Shown: positions 1 to 8,365 of the stretch, one piece after another | Position numbering within the stretch: the stretch's first letter is position 1 | How the letters are laid out: the number at the start of each line of letters is the position of its first letter | NCBI GenBank assembly: GCA_950096985.1 | Contig: CATNBA010000005.1 | Coordinates: 1 to 64,000 of the forward strand | Origin: an uncultured Candidatus Melainabacteria bacterium | GTDB lineage: Bacteria > Cyanobacteriota > Vampirovibrionia > Gastranaerophilales > Gastranaerophilaceae | Length of the DNA stretch: 64,000 bases | Direction: 5' to 3' | Program-made: the position numbers and the translations under genes | The notes under the pieces: model-generated | Seen by the model: only the letters and a program-made list of their open reading frames with translations | Databases searched by the model: none | What the model was told of the DNA's origin: nothing

Positions 1-1086
1 TATGTTATATCTTACATCATCAAATTCATTTGTTTCATCTTCAATATCTTCTTTAATAAGTTTTTTAGCACCGCATACTTTCAAGTTTTTTATGATTGCT
101 TTATCCAAATCATCCGTAAAAACCATTCTGCCGTTTACATAAGTTATTTGAGAGTGTTCAGAAGGTTCATCAGACATTTTTTCTACCAATTCATTATCTG
201 CATTTGCAAGAATTGTACGCGTAACATCATTCATAACATCAAAAATATAACGTTGACGGGATGATATACCTGTATTTGACGTAGAAATCAATGTACTTGC
301 CTTTTTAAGTTCTTCAAGAGACTCTTTATAGTATTTCAAATGGCGTAAGAGAACGGCAAGATTATAATGTGCCTCATAATTCATTGGTGCAAGCTCAATG
401 GCTTTACAATAAGTTAAACCGGCCTCCCTGTAGTTACCAAGCAGATGCTGTGTCAAGGCAAGATTATATCTCGCATCATAATCTTTTTTCAAAATTTTAC
501 ATGCCTCTTTATAAGCATCAAGCGCTTTCAATAAAAATTGACGTCTGTATTCGTAATCGTAATCCAAATAGATAGATTTTTGTTTATATGCAACACCTTT
601 ATTATAATATGCAAGTCCTTTATTCATCTTATAACTTTTTCGGTTACTGTACACAAAAGGTATAGAAAGAAGATGTCTTTTTGTTTTTAAAATTTCATCA
701 TACTGATTTATAGCGCCATCAAAATCACCGAGTTTCTCAGCTGACACAATACCATAATTCATTCTTGCAGTCATCATTTTCGGGTTATGCTCAAAAGCCT
801 GTTCGTAAGCATCAACTGCTGAATAATAGTCTTCATAAACCACATAAATATTTCCGAGATTATACCAGGCGCCATAATGCTCAGGATATAAATTAACAGC
901 ACGATTATAATTATTAATAGCTTTTTGCAGTTTTACTTTTCTAAGTTCTTTATCCCCTTTATACACATAGTATACTGCCTGTGCTTTATCAAGCTGCTTG
1001 CGCACAAATTCAGGATGCGTATAAATTAAAAAACCTATACCTGCAATAATTAATAAAGTAAATAATCCCGAAAAAAACTTTTTCAA
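1..1086 (-). CDS. TPR-repeat protein, membrane-anchored (3' end outside the window)
   Basis: The reading frame is open on the reverse strand from a TTG at 1084-1086 to the window edge, so the C-terminus is missing. The TTG is preceded by GAGGG seven bases upstream; no ATG lies near. The product starts with KKFF and one hydrophobic segment (about residues 5-20), a signal anchor. Then follow TPR units with the usual Y/W-x-x-L-G/A and A-x-x-x-Y-x-x-A patterns, for example AWYNLGNIY, ARYNLALT and AHYNLAVLL. TPR proteins are protein-interaction scaffolds; the partner is unknown. A TACAAT box preceded by TG lies in the non-coding stretch upstream and could be its promoter. Function cannot be assigned beyond the fold. 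Confidence 0.8.
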   Translation of the reverse strand, partial: MKKFFSGLFTLLIIAGIGFLIYTHPEFVRKQLDKAQAVYYVYKGDKELRKVKLQKAINNYNRAVNLYPEHYGAWYNLGNIYVVYEDYYSAVDAYEQAFEHNPKMMTARMNYGIVSAEKLGDFDGAINQYDEILKTKRHLLSIPFVYSNRKSYKMNKGLAYYNKGVAYKQKSIYLDYDYEYRRQFLLKALDAYKEACKILKKDYDARYNLALTQHLLGNYREAGLTYCKAIELAPMNYEAHYNLAVLLRHLKYYKESLEELKKASTLISTSNTGISSRQRYIFDVMNDVTRTILANADNELVEKMSDEPSEHSQITYVNGRMVFTDDLDKAIIKNLKVCGAKKLIKEDIEDETNEFDDVRYNI

Positions 1087-1240
1087 AACCGTACCCTCAC
1101 ATACTATTTTACAGTGCATTCCATTAGGAAATAGTATTGTAACAGAATTGTAACATAAATTTCTTATAAAAAGCAATTCTTAGAAACAAAATGTTTTTAT
1201 ATAAGTAAGGTAGGTTAAAATTAAATTTAGAGGTTAGGTT

Positions 1241-2101
1241 ATGTTCAACAGTAGTATGGCAGCACCGGGAATGTACGGCATAGCTCCAAATTATTACACC
1301 AATCAGATAGCGATGAACGATTTATCAAATCTGGATTTGTATGCACCGACAGGCATGGCAACAGATCCGATGCTTACAATGAACGGCAGTATATTCGGCT
1401 CACCGACGATGGGTATGGGCGGTTTCGGCTTAGGCGGCTATGGAATGGGTATGGGAATGCCTTACCCAATGATGGGTATGGGTGGAAACTATGAAGATTA
1501 TTACCGAAATTATGAAAGATACCAAGACTTCATGATTAATAATCAAGTCAGACAACAGCAAAAAATGAGAACTGCAGATTTACAGTTAAATTCGCCTCAA
1601 GAAGGTATTAAAAAACAAGCAGAAATCCTTCACGAAAAGATTTTAAAAGACGAACAGGAACAAATTCTTCAAGCCTATGCCGCATTCAAAGAAAGCGTAA
1701 AAAATCTTTATGGTGATAATGCGACAGACGAACAAATCGCAAACAGAGCAAGCACTCTTTATGCTCAATTGACTGGCAAAACAATAACAGATGATATCAG
1801 GGAAAACGGCAGAGATTCCTTAACTCAAGGTTTTATGCAGACAATTACTTTCGGATTATCTGACAAAAATTCTGCAGAAGAAAATATATCAGCATTGACT
1901 GGACAACCTGTTGGCAGAAAAGATAAAACCAAAAAAGTTATCGGTAATGTAGCCGGCGGAGCATTAGTCGGCGGAGCAACATTCCTCACAAGCGGATTAA
2001 TATGCAAAGCTCTCAAAGTATCAGCTAAAAGCCGTACTTTCTGGGGAATACTTGCAGGTGCAATAGCCGGTATAGGAACAGCAGCTGCAACATCAAGATA
2101 A
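1241..2101 (+). CDS. Gly/Met-rich protein with C-terminal glycine-zipper membrane segment, unknown function
   Basis: A 286-residue protein that I do not recognise. Residues 1-90 are low complexity and rich in Gly, Met, Tyr and Asn (GMGGFGLGGYGMGMG type). Residues 90-170 are charged, Gln/Glu-rich and probably helical. The last 60 residues hold two hydrophobic stretches with glycine-zipper spacing (VAGGALVGGATF and ILAGAIAGIGTAAA), which normally pack as a membrane hairpin. GAGG seven to eight bases before the ATG supports the start, and a strong terminator follows, so it is a single-gene unit. Its layout (disordered start, helical middle, Gly-rich membrane end) recalls the other unplaced membrane proteins at 15897 and 22117, but I see no clear sequence homology. 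Confidence 0.8.
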   Translation: MFNSSMAAPGMYGIAPNYYTNQIAMNDLSNLDLYAPTGMATDPMLTMNGSIFGSPTMGMGGFGLGGYGMGMGMPYPMMGMGGNYEDYYRNYERYQDFMINNQVRQQQKMRTADLQLNSPQEGIKKQAEILHEKILKDEQEQILQAYAAFKESVKNLYGDNATDEQIANRASTLYAQLTGKTITDDIRENGRDSLTQGFMQTITFGLSDKNSAEENISALTGQPVGRKDKTKKVIGNVAGGALVGGATFLTSGLICKALKVSAKSRTFWGILAGAIAGIGTAAATSR

Positions 2102-2129
2102 TTAGAAACAAAGTGTAGTGTAAAATATT

Positions 2130-2154
2130 GAGGCCGCAAAGGCCTCTTTTTTAT
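2130..2154 (+). terminator. Rho-independent terminator
   Basis: Stem GAGGCC / GGCCTC with loop GCAAA, followed directly by TTTTTT. It lies 29 bases after the stop of the Gly/Met-rich gene. Confidence 0.9.
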
Positions 2155-2166
2155 TTACAATAAAAA

Positions 2167-2192
2167 CCCGCATCAAGGAGTTGAAATGCGGG
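2167..2192. other. Hairpin CCCGCAT / ATGCGGG
   Basis: A perfect seven-base-pair inverted repeat with a 12-base loop lies between the terminator at 2130 and the promoter of the next gene. Read on the reverse strand it is followed by TTTTTAT, like a terminator, but no reverse-strand gene lies upstream to use it. Its role is unknown. Confidence 0.4.
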
Positions 2193-2293
2193 TAATTAAA
2201 TCAGTAAAAGAGACATCAATAGTATTATGAAACATTTATTTTTTTCGTCAAATTTTTGTGGAAAAATTTTATGATTTATTTTATAATCCTCTT

Positions 2294-2866
2294 ATGAAAA
2301 GATTTTTATTTGTTCTTATTACTTTAATTATATCAACATCTGTGTATGCAGAGGATTATCTGGAAATATCAAATCAGGCAAACATTTTGTATGCAGGAAA
2401 CGATATTAAAAATTCTTTGAATTTATTTTTAAGTATTCCTGAAGAAGAAAGAACTGCTCAAAACTGGCTTTTAATCGGAAATATACTCCAAGATAAGGGT
2501 GAACTTGATAAAGCAGTTTTTATGTACAACAAAGCAATACAACAAGATGATAAATTCTATAAAGCATACTACAACCTTGGAAACATCTATCTTCAGGACA
2601 GCAAACCCAATATGGCTGTAGAACAATACAAAAAAGCTGTTAAACTTAAACCGGAATATGCTTACGCACACTATAACCTGGGATGCGCATATATAAAACT
2701 CGGCAAATATTCAAAAGCTAAATATGAACTCTTAACTGCTATTGATTTAAAAAATACAGTGGCAGATTTTCACTACAATTTGGCTTATGTTTATAAAAAA
2801 TTAAATAAAGAAAAAGACGCAAAAAGATATATAGAATACTACAATAAACTTATGGAAAATCAGTAA
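2294..2866 (+). CDS. Exported TPR-repeat protein
   Basis: From the ATG at 2294 the protein begins with a clean signal peptide (KRF, then a hydrophobic run, ending VYA before EDY), so I prefer it to the upstream GTG at 2258, which would add twelve residues ahead of the signal. A TATAAT box at 2282-2287 ends six bases before this ATG and there is no Shine-Dalgarno sequence, so the mRNA looks leaderless. The mature protein (about 170 residues) holds four or so TPR units, with YYNLGNIYL and AHYNLGCAYIKLG as the clearest. It probably acts outside the cytoplasmic membrane as a scaffold. The HAD hydrolase gene starts one base after its stop, so the two are probably translated from one mRNA. Confidence 0.8.
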   Translation: MKRFLFVLITLIISTSVYAEDYLEISNQANILYAGNDIKNSLNLFLSIPEEERTAQNWLLIGNILQDKGELDKAVFMYNKAIQQDDKFYKAYYNLGNIYLQDSKPNMAVEQYKKAVKLKPEYAYAHYNLGCAYIKLGKYSKAKYELLTAIDLKNTVADFHYNLAYVYKKLNKEKDAKRYIEYYNKLMENQ

Positions 2867-2867
2867 C

Positions 2868-3566
2868 ATGTACAAAGGAATAATTTTTGATTTTAACGGG
2901 ACATTATTTTTTGATTCGGAAAAACACTTAGAAGCCTGGCGCGAATTTTCAAAACGTGTCAGATCACATGCTTTTACTGATGAGGAAATGCGCGAATATA
3001 TGTTTGGAAGAACAAACGAAGATATATTGGCATATCTTCTCGGCAGAAAACCGGAACAAGAACTGGTTGAACAACTTGGCAAAGAAAAAGAAGCTGTTTA
3101 CAGAGAAATGTGTCGAAAAGACTATAAAAACACCGTTCTTGCACCAGGAGCAGTTCAGTTTTTAGATTATTTAAAAGAAAACAAAATTCCAATGACAATT
3201 GCAACAATGTCAGAAAAAGATAATGTTGATTTTTATATTGAAGAATTTAAACTTGAAAAATGGTTTGATATCAAAAAAATAGTATATGCTGACGGTACAA
3301 TCCCGGGTAAACCCGAACCTGATATTTATATTAAAGCCGCACAAATACTAAACCTCAACCCGCAAGACTGTATTGTGGTTGAAGATGCAGTATCCGGAAT
3401 TGAGTCTGCAAGAAGCGCAGGTGTCGGAAAAATCATTGCAATAGCCTCTATGGAAAGCGAAGATGTATATAAAAATATTCCTGCCGTATCGCAGATTATC
3501 AAAAACTTTGACGAAATAGACAGGAATATTTTTAAACAAAATGCAACTTGTAAAATTTTAAATTAG
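2868..3566 (+). CDS. HAD-superfamily hydrolase, beta-phosphoglucomutase/phosphatase-like
   Basis: A 232-residue protein of the HAD subfamily with a helical cap. Motif I is IIFDFNGTL (residues 5-13): the nucleophile Asp8 is present, but the second acid of the usual DxD is Asn10, which may lower phosphatase activity or change specificity. Motif II is ATMSE (Thr near residue 109), motif III the Lys of GKPEPDIY, and motif IV VVEDAVSGIESA. This order matches beta-phosphoglucomutases and phosphoglycolate-type phosphatases; the substrate cannot be told. It follows the TPR gene with one base between them. A hairpin lies downstream, but with its U-run on the other strand. Confidence 0.85.
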   Translation: MYKGIIFDFNGTLFFDSEKHLEAWREFSKRVRSHAFTDEEMREYMFGRTNEDILAYLLGRKPEQELVEQLGKEKEAVYREMCRKDYKNTVLAPGAVQFLDYLKENKIPMTIATMSEKDNVDFYIEEFKLEKWFDIKKIVYADGTIPGKPEPDIYIKAAQILNLNPQDCIVVEDAVSGIESARSAGVGKIIAIASMESEDVYKNIPAVSQIIKNFDEIDRNIFKQNATCKILN

Positions 3567-3591
3567 TTCTACGTGGCTACATGCATAGCGC

Positions 3592-3617
3592 AAAAAAAAA
3601 GCCCCGGGTAACGGGGC
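3592..3617 (-). terminator. Probable terminator, reverse strand
   Basis: GCCCCG / CGGGGC with a five-base loop (3601-3617). Read on the reverse strand it is followed by nine U residues, so it would stop reverse-strand transcripts coming from the MFS transporter gene 360 bases away; on the forward strand there is no U-run. Transcription reaching it would be antisense to the small gene at 3816. Confidence 0.6.
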
Positions 3618-3756
3618 AAAATCTTTGTTAGGTAGGAATAGGAATTTAAAAAATCTCTCTCTTAATATCTCGTCTTATTTAATGTTTACATATATATAAA
3701 GTATATAAATTTTATTCAATTTCAAAGATTACCCTATTTGTTACATTAGTTAACAC

Positions 3757-3785
3757 TTGATTTTTTATATTGCTTGTCTTACAAT
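3757..3785 (+). promoter_or_regulatory. Promoter of the 55-residue gene
   Basis: TTGATT (3757-3762), 17-base spacer, TACAAT (3780-3785), upstream of a gene with its own Shine-Dalgarno sequence. The 190 bases between the hairpin at 3617 and the small gene hold nothing else that I recognise. Confidence 0.6.
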
Positions 3786-3815
3786 AGATAAGCTAGACAT
3801 GGATAGGAGTTAGGA

Positions 3816-3983
3816 ATGTTAGTTTCTTCAATAGCACGTTTTAACAGGGTTAATAAAATTAATAATACACAAATGCAGCAGTCTGCAAATTCTTTTAATG
3901 GTATTCAAAACCAAAAAACAAATAATAATCCGTTTTCTTTTAATCTTAAATCAATAATTAATAAGCTTAATATCTTAGCTTAA
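3816..3983 (+). CDS. Small Asn/Gln-rich protein, 55 residues, unknown
   Basis: A short reading frame with AGGAGTTAGGA just before its ATG and a sigma70-type promoter upstream, so I judge it real. The product starts MLVSSIARFNRV, continues with an Asn/Gln/Ser-rich middle (NSFNGIQNQ, NNNPFSFN) and ends with a short amphipathic stretch. There is no signal peptide or known domain. The FNG and NPF patterns resemble other small proteins of this window (31428, 37710). Its stop codon overlaps that of the convergent MFS gene in TTAA. Function unknown. Confidence 0.6.
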   Translation: MLVSSIARFNRVNKINNTQMQQSANSFNGIQNQKTNNNPFSFNLKSIINKLNILA

Positions 3984-5146
3984 TCCTTAAAAAGCTCTTT
4001 TACCAACACTGAACAAACTGCAGGAATTACTGCAACGAAAATGAGTACATTCGTTATGCCAAAATTTTGTGCTGCAAAGCCTAATGCAGACATAACAATT
4101 GCAACAATGCCCCAAGAAAACCCGTTAATAAATCCTGAAATTATGCTTTTATATTTAGGCAATACTCTTTGTGCCATAAGCATAATAACCGGAGTTGCCA
4201 TCATAGATATAAACCCCATGATTACAAATATAACAAGTGAGAGAGTAGAATATTTCTCATAAGTTAAAATGAATAAAAGCATTAAAGGAAATGTAGCAAT
4301 CATTGAGACATAAAATACTTTATCCGCACCAATACGCTTTTCAATATAACTGCTGGTTAAAGAGCCTATGCCACCTGCAAATATAAACAAAAACAATGCC
4401 ATTCCTATATAAAACGGTCTGTGTCCCATATTTTTCCACAAAAACGGCAGAAGAATAAAACAGGACGAATTAACCATAGTTTTTAACATTGCAATTATAT
4501 TTAATATATTTAATTTATGATTAGATAATATTCTTTTAAAAGCTGTTTTAAAATCAATTTTTTCTTCTATTCTTTCTGTTAATGAAATTTTAGGTACAAA
4601 TTTAAACATCATAAATGCCCAAACTATTCCAAGCACACACATAAACGGCATTTTATTCATACCAAAAAATTGCGTAATCGAAGAAGAAACAATAGGACCG
4701 CAAGAATAACCGAGTGTTCCCATAGCAATAAACACTGCCATTGCTTTTGCGCCATCCAAACCTTTAGAAAATTTTGATGCAAAGCCCAAAGCCTGTGGAT
4801 GAAAAAGACTTGATCCGATACTGCCTATAATTATAAAAAATACAAGTAAAAAAACATTAGCCGATAAGGCTGAAACAGGTATAAATATTGACGAAAGAAT
4901 TAATCCCCAGAATATAAAAGAACGCCTAACGATATTATCCGCAAAAAAACCGAACAACGGTTGCAAAAGTGATGAAAATATATGTGAAACTGTTAATACA
5001 ACTGTCGCAATCGCCATTGAAATCCCTATTTTAGCCGCTATAAACGGCATAATAGGATTTAAAACACCCGTGTAAACATCATTTATAAAATGTGCACCTG
5101 AAAGCCATGCAAGTGCTTTTTTATTTTGAGGTAAATTATTTTCCAT
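3980..5146 (-). CDS. Major facilitator superfamily transporter, fosmidomycin-resistance (Fsr)-like
   Basis: A membrane protein of about 388 residues with about twelve hydrophobic segments. The N-terminus LAWLSGAHFINDVYTGVLNPIMPF matches the Fsr branch of MFS (in that family, a conserved GHFxxDxYxG motif in helix 1). The motif between helices 2 and 3 reads PLFGFFADNIVRRSF, the MFS G-x-x-x-D-R/N box in weak form. It is a proton-driven efflux or uptake carrier of unknown substrate. I use the ATG at 5146; a TTG at 5164 is also in frame, and neither has a good Shine-Dalgarno sequence. The start lies 31 bases after the lgt stop, so it is probably the third gene of the lipoprotein-lgt operon. Confidence 0.85.
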   Translation of the reverse strand: MENNLPQNKKALAWLSGAHFINDVYTGVLNPIMPFIAAKIGISMAIATVVLTVSHIFSSLLQPLFGFFADNIVRRSFIFWGLILSSIFIPVSALSANVFLLVFFIIIGSIGSSLFHPQALGFASKFSKGLDGAKAMAVFIAMGTLGYSCGPIVSSSITQFFGMNKMPFMCVLGIVWAFMMFKFVPKISLTERIEEKIDFKTAFKRILSNHKLNILNIIAMLKTMVNSSCFILLPFLWKNMGHRPFYIGMALFLFIFAGGIGSLTSSYIEKRIGADKVFYVSMIATFPLMLLFILTYEKYSTLSLVIFVIMGFISMMATPVIMLMAQRVLPKYKSIISGFINGFSWGIVAIVMSALGFAAQNFGITNVLIFVAVIPAVCSVLVKELFKD

Positions 5147-5177
5147 AAAAAAATTAAACGTCAAAAAAATTTTAAAA

Positions 5178-5951
5178 TCAATTATTGTATTGTCTTAACC
5201 CGATAATCCCGACAAACAGCATTATTATCGAAACAATCTGAGCAACAGGCAAGCCCGCAACATTCAATACACTGTCTATCCTGAAATGTTCGACAAAAAT
5301 CCTCACTACAGAATACATAATCAAATATAAACAAGCAATCATGCCGGGCTGTAATTTTTTCCTAAAACAAAAAAGCAGAATTATAAATATACAAAAATCC
5401 AAAATACTTTCATACAAAAACGTTGGATGAAAATATTCAAAATTAATGTATTCTAAAGTTCTGTGAGATGCAGGGATATATAATTTCCACGGCAAATCAG
5501 TCGGCAATCCGAATGCCTCTGAATTAAAAAAATTTCCCCACCTGCCTATACTTTGCGCCAGAGCTGTTCCGCAGAGAAAAACATCTACAAGTTTTAGAAA
5601 ACTCATTTTATATATTTTTGAAAAAACAAATAGAGCAAAAATCCCGACAATAATCATACCGTGAATTGACAAACCGCCTTGCCTTATATTAAAAATTTCT
5701 AACGGATGTAAGAAATAATACGAGTAATTAACTGCACAATAATATAACCTTGCTCCCAAAATTCCTAAAATAACCATATAAGGTGTAAAATCAAAAATAT
5801 ATGAAATTTTATTATAATATTTTTTGTACAAAAAATCTGCGGTATAAACACCGGCAAAAATTGCAACAGCAAGAATTATCCCGTAATAGTATACAGGCAT
5901 GTCAAAAATAGTAAAAGCAACAGCACCTGGAGATTGAAAACTATTTAGCAT
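5178..5951 (-). CDS. lgt: Prolipoprotein diacylglyceryl transferase
   Basis: Lgt moves a diacylglyceryl group from phosphatidylglycerol to the lipobox cysteine of prolipoproteins in the cytoplasmic membrane. The 257-residue product has seven or so membrane segments, the GLSIHG motif at 93-98 (catalytic His97) and the Lgt signature GRWGNFFN at 136-143, then HPTFLYES. Length is normal. Its ATG overlaps the end of the upstream TPR lipoprotein gene by 11 bases, so an Lgt substrate and the enzyme are translated from the same message. Promoter: that of the lipoprotein gene at 6555-6583. Confidence 0.96.
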   Translation of the reverse strand: MLNSFQSPGAVAFTIFDMPVYYYGIILAVAIFAGVYTADFLYKKYYNKISYIFDFTPYMVILGILGARLYYCAVNYSYYFLHPLEIFNIRQGGLSIHGMIIVGIFALFVFSKIYKMSFLKLVDVFLCGTALAQSIGRWGNFFNSEAFGLPTDLPWKLYIPASHRTLEYINFEYFHPTFLYESILDFCIFIILLFCFRKKLQPGMIACLYLIMYSVVRIFVEHFRIDSVLNVAGLPVAQIVSIIMLFVGIIGLRQYNN

Positions 5952-6519
5952 GCTTCTCTAAAAGTTCTTCGAGAGCCTTAATACTTTCTTCAACTTCATC
6001 TTTATCTTGTGCAGATGATGATTTTTCAAGATATAAGTTATAATCGCTTACGGCATTATTAATAAGCTCTGTAAGAACTTCTTTTGACTTATCTGAAAGC
6101 ACATTGCTTTTTACTTCATTATCTTCATTTTCTTGTTCAAATTTTTCAAATGAGCCGTCATCATTTACTATAATATCTTGAGAAATAATATCTTTAGCAA
6201 GATTTTCTTCACAGACTGCACGTGAGTAATACAAATCAGCAAAATCAGGATTTAATTTAACGGCATCATTGTATGTTTTAACTGCATTTGCATAATCTTC
6301 CGCCTTTGTATAAGCAACAGCAAGATTATATTGAGTTTCAAAAACACTGCCGTCTAAATCAACACTTGATTTTAAACGTTCAATAGCTGAGACATAATCC
6401 CCTTTATCCATAAAATCTTTTGCTTTATTGTTAAGCTCCTGAACAGCAAAATTATTAATACATGCTGTAGATATCACAGAAATAAATAAGATACTTGCTA
6501 GTAAAAAAGCTTTTTTCAT
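5941..6519 (-). CDS. TPR-repeat lipoprotein
   Basis: The first 20 residues are a lipoprotein signal: MKKA, a hydrophobic core, then VISTAC with Cys20 as the expected lipidated residue (lipobox S-T-A-C). After it come three TPR units (TQYNLAVAYTKAEDYANAV, then DLYYSRAVCEENL), followed by an acidic, probably helical tail of about 80 residues. It probably sits on the outer face of the cytoplasmic membrane or in the outer membrane as a scaffold. GAGG lies 11 bases before the ATG, and a good promoter precedes it. It is the first gene of an operon with lgt and an MFS transporter. Confidence 0.88.
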   Translation of the reverse strand: MKKAFLLASILFISVISTACINNFAVQELNNKAKDFMDKGDYVSAIERLKSSVDLDGSVFETQYNLAVAYTKAEDYANAVKTYNDAVKLNPDFADLYYSRAVCEENLAKDIISQDIIVNDDGSFEKFEQENEDNEVKSNVLSDKSKEVLTELINNAVSDYNLYLEKSSSAQDKDEVEESIKALEELLEKHAK

Positions 6520-6554
6520 GCTATAATCATCCTCATAAAATTAATGTGACTTTA

Positions 6555-6583
6555 ATTATAAAATAATCAAATATTTTTGGCAA
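6555..6583 (-). promoter_or_regulatory. Promoter of the TPR lipoprotein-lgt operon
   Basis: Reverse strand TTGCCA (6583-6578), 17-base spacer, TATAAT (6560-6555). Its -35 box overlaps that of the divergent promoter reading right. Confidence 0.7.
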
Positions 6584-6606
6584 ATTTTATACAAAAAAGT
6601 TACAAT
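6577..6606 (+). promoter_or_regulatory. Promoter of the long Clp-accessory/ruvX/tilS operon
   Basis: TTGGCA (6577-6582), 18-base spacer, TACAAT (6601-6606); the gene starts at 6618 with GCGAGG upstream, giving a very short leader. The -35 box shares five bases with that of the divergent lipoprotein promoter. Confidence 0.55.
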
Positions 6607-6617
6607 GCGAGGTTAAT

Positions 6618-6860
6618 ATGTCAAATGACAAAGTTGTTCAATTAGGAGCTAAACAAAGAGAAAACAATCAAGATGAGCTTGTTTACTGCAGTTTTTGCGG
6701 TCGCCCTAATACCCAGGTAATTAAAATGGTGCAGGGACCCGGCGTTAACATTTGCTCTGAATGCACTATGATTGCTGTTCAGTATTTAATCTTAAATGAT
6801 AAAATGCCCTCAGCAGAAGCACAAGCCATTTTGGATGCATTCTGGGGGAAAGCAAGATAA
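6618..6860 (+). CDS. Stand-alone ClpX-type zinc-finger protein, 80 residues
   Basis: The protein consists almost only of a ClpX N-terminal zinc-binding domain: Cys24-x2-Cys27, 18 residues, Cys46-x2-Cys49, with YCSFCGRP and NICSEC. The spacing is the same as in the full ClpX of this window (Cys11, 14, 33, 36). There is no AAA+ module. In ClpX this domain dimerises and binds adaptors and substrates; a free copy could dock to ClpX or compete for its adaptors, but that is inference. The stop TAA overlaps the next ATG by one base. It heads an operon that also encodes a Clp_N-repeat protein without an ATPase. Confidence 0.85.
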   Translation: MSNDKVVQLGAKQRENNQDELVYCSFCGRPNTQVIKMVQGPGVNICSECTMIAVQYLILNDKMPSAEAQAILDAFWGKAR

Positions 6861-8365
6861 TGGATATCCAGCTCAATCCTTTTGAAATAAAAGCGGAAAT
6901 TGCTAAAATTTTCCTTGAACTTGACGGGGTAAAAGATTTTGATAACTACGAAATCCACTACCGTAATCTTGATGCTCAAGAAGATAAAAGTGTTATTATA
7001 AAACTTTTATTTAAAGAAATAGGAAAAAATGATAGTCTGACAAAATTTTTGCTAATCCGTTACTGTGAAACAAAAAATTTGATTGAGCGCCTGTGGGGAA
7101 TTATAAAAAATAATCTTACTTCTAATCAGGCTAAAATCTTTGCACTTGACTTACTGAGAGATATAGATACTAATTGGTCATATGAGGAATGCGGACAATA
7201 TTTGGACAATCCAGAAGAATTTGTCGATGCTGACACTAGAAAAATCCTTGACAATGCAATTGTAAACCCCGAAGTACAAATTGATTTTCTCGATTTTCTG
7301 AATTCACTTCCTGACAATGATAAAATTATACTTCTTAATTCCCTTGGGAATGATTATTCAAAAGACGAACTTGCAAATATGCTTGTGCCGGTATTCTTAT
7401 CAATGCCGGACACAGAAACAGGAAAAACAGCACTGGAAATTTTAGGAAATTCAAAATCTCAGCTTGCCTATCATGCTTTAAATTCCGCACTGGAAAATGC
7501 TGATGACAGTTTAATCCCCGCAATAAAGAAAAACATTTCCACACTCAAACTGGCAGGTATAAGAGAAGATAATACAATAGAATTTTACAAAAATATTTTA
7601 AAAAATTCAAAACCATACAAATTTTGTATAACATACCCGGATGGTCATGGGAATCAGGCAGTAATTGTTTCAAGAATTAATAAACAGGGGAAAATTCAGT
7701 TTGTTGCAATTGTAATCGATGATTATAAAGGGGTTAAAGATTGTTTCGGCTTTAACGAAATTTCAAAATTTGAATGTAATGCAATTATTGAAAGATTTTA
7801 TCGGGGGCAGCGCGCTCTTGATTTAGAACCTGAAGTATTGAAAGCTATTTTGATGAAGGCTGAAAAATTGTCAAAAATGCCTTATGAATATGTTTGTTGG
7901 AGAAATCTGCTTATTGACATTGAACCGGCTGAACTTAAACTAAATTACAAAGTAAAACAATTAAGCGAAAATGAATTTGAAGAAATCCTACAAAGCGATT
8001 TTACAGATTTTTGGTTTTTAAACAGCACTTACAGTGATGAGTTTGAAGAATTTCTAAAACTCCTTGATGAACCGAAAGATTTTGAAAAGCTTATTGATGA
8101 GAACGTAGAAAAAATATTTTTCCCTGAAGAATACCGTATTTGGTCAAGCAGAATTCTGAATACAGCTTTGTTAAAACATCTTGACGGCAATGAAAAAATC
8201 GGTGAAAATTTATATTCATTGTATAATGATAAAAAACTGAAACGTGAATTTTTTAAAAACATTATCAGAAAAAGTATTTATGAATACTTTTTCGCAAAAA
8301 AAGATAAAGAAAAAGTTCAGGCAATAGAAGAAATGTGGGTATACCCGGAAGGCAAGTATGTATAA
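6860..8365 (+). CDS. HEAT-like repeat protein of unknown function
   Basis: A soluble 501-residue protein with no signal peptide or membrane segment. Residues 1-230 look like stacked helical pairs: one unit reads GKTALEILGNSKSQLAYHALNSAL, in the style of HEAT/armadillo repeats. Residues 250-330 look like a mixed alpha/beta domain (FCITYPDGHGNQAVIVSRI, then QFVAIVIDDYKGVKDCFG). The rest is charged and helical. I do not recognise the family. It overlaps the zinc-finger gene by one base and ruvX by eight, so translation is coupled to both. A role with the neighbouring Clp accessory proteins is possible but unsupported. Confidence 0.8.
   Translation: MDIQLNPFEIKAEIAKIFLELDGVKDFDNYEIHYRNLDAQEDKSVIIKLLFKEIGKNDSLTKFLLIRYCETKNLIERLWGIIKNNLTSNQAKIFALDLLRDIDTNWSYEECGQYLDNPEEFVDADTRKILDNAIVNPEVQIDFLDFLNSLPDNDKIILLNSLGNDYSKDELANMLVPVFLSMPDTETGKTALEILGNSKSQLAYHALNSALENADDSLIPAIKKNISTLKLAGIREDNTIEFYKNILKNSKPYKFCITYPDGHGNQAVIVSRINKQGKIQFVAIVIDDYKGVKDCFGFNEISKFECNAIIERFYRGQRALDLEPEVLKAILMKAEKLSKMPYEYVCWRNLLIDIEPAELKLNYKVKQLSENEFEEILQSDFTDFWFLNSTYSDEFEEFLKLLDEPKDFEKLIDENVEKIFFPEEYRIWSSRILNTALLKHLDGNEKIGENLYSLYNDKKLKREFFKNIIRKSIYEYFFAKKDKEKVQAIEEMWVYPEGKYV

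Noticed and set aside
2167-2192. Second terminator after the Gly/Met-rich gene
   Set aside because: No U-run on the forward strand, and a good terminator already lies at 2130.
3592-3600. Nine-A run as a further slippage tract
   Set aside because: It is non-coding and serves as the U-run of a reverse-strand terminator; A/T runs of this length are ordinary in such AT-rich DNA.
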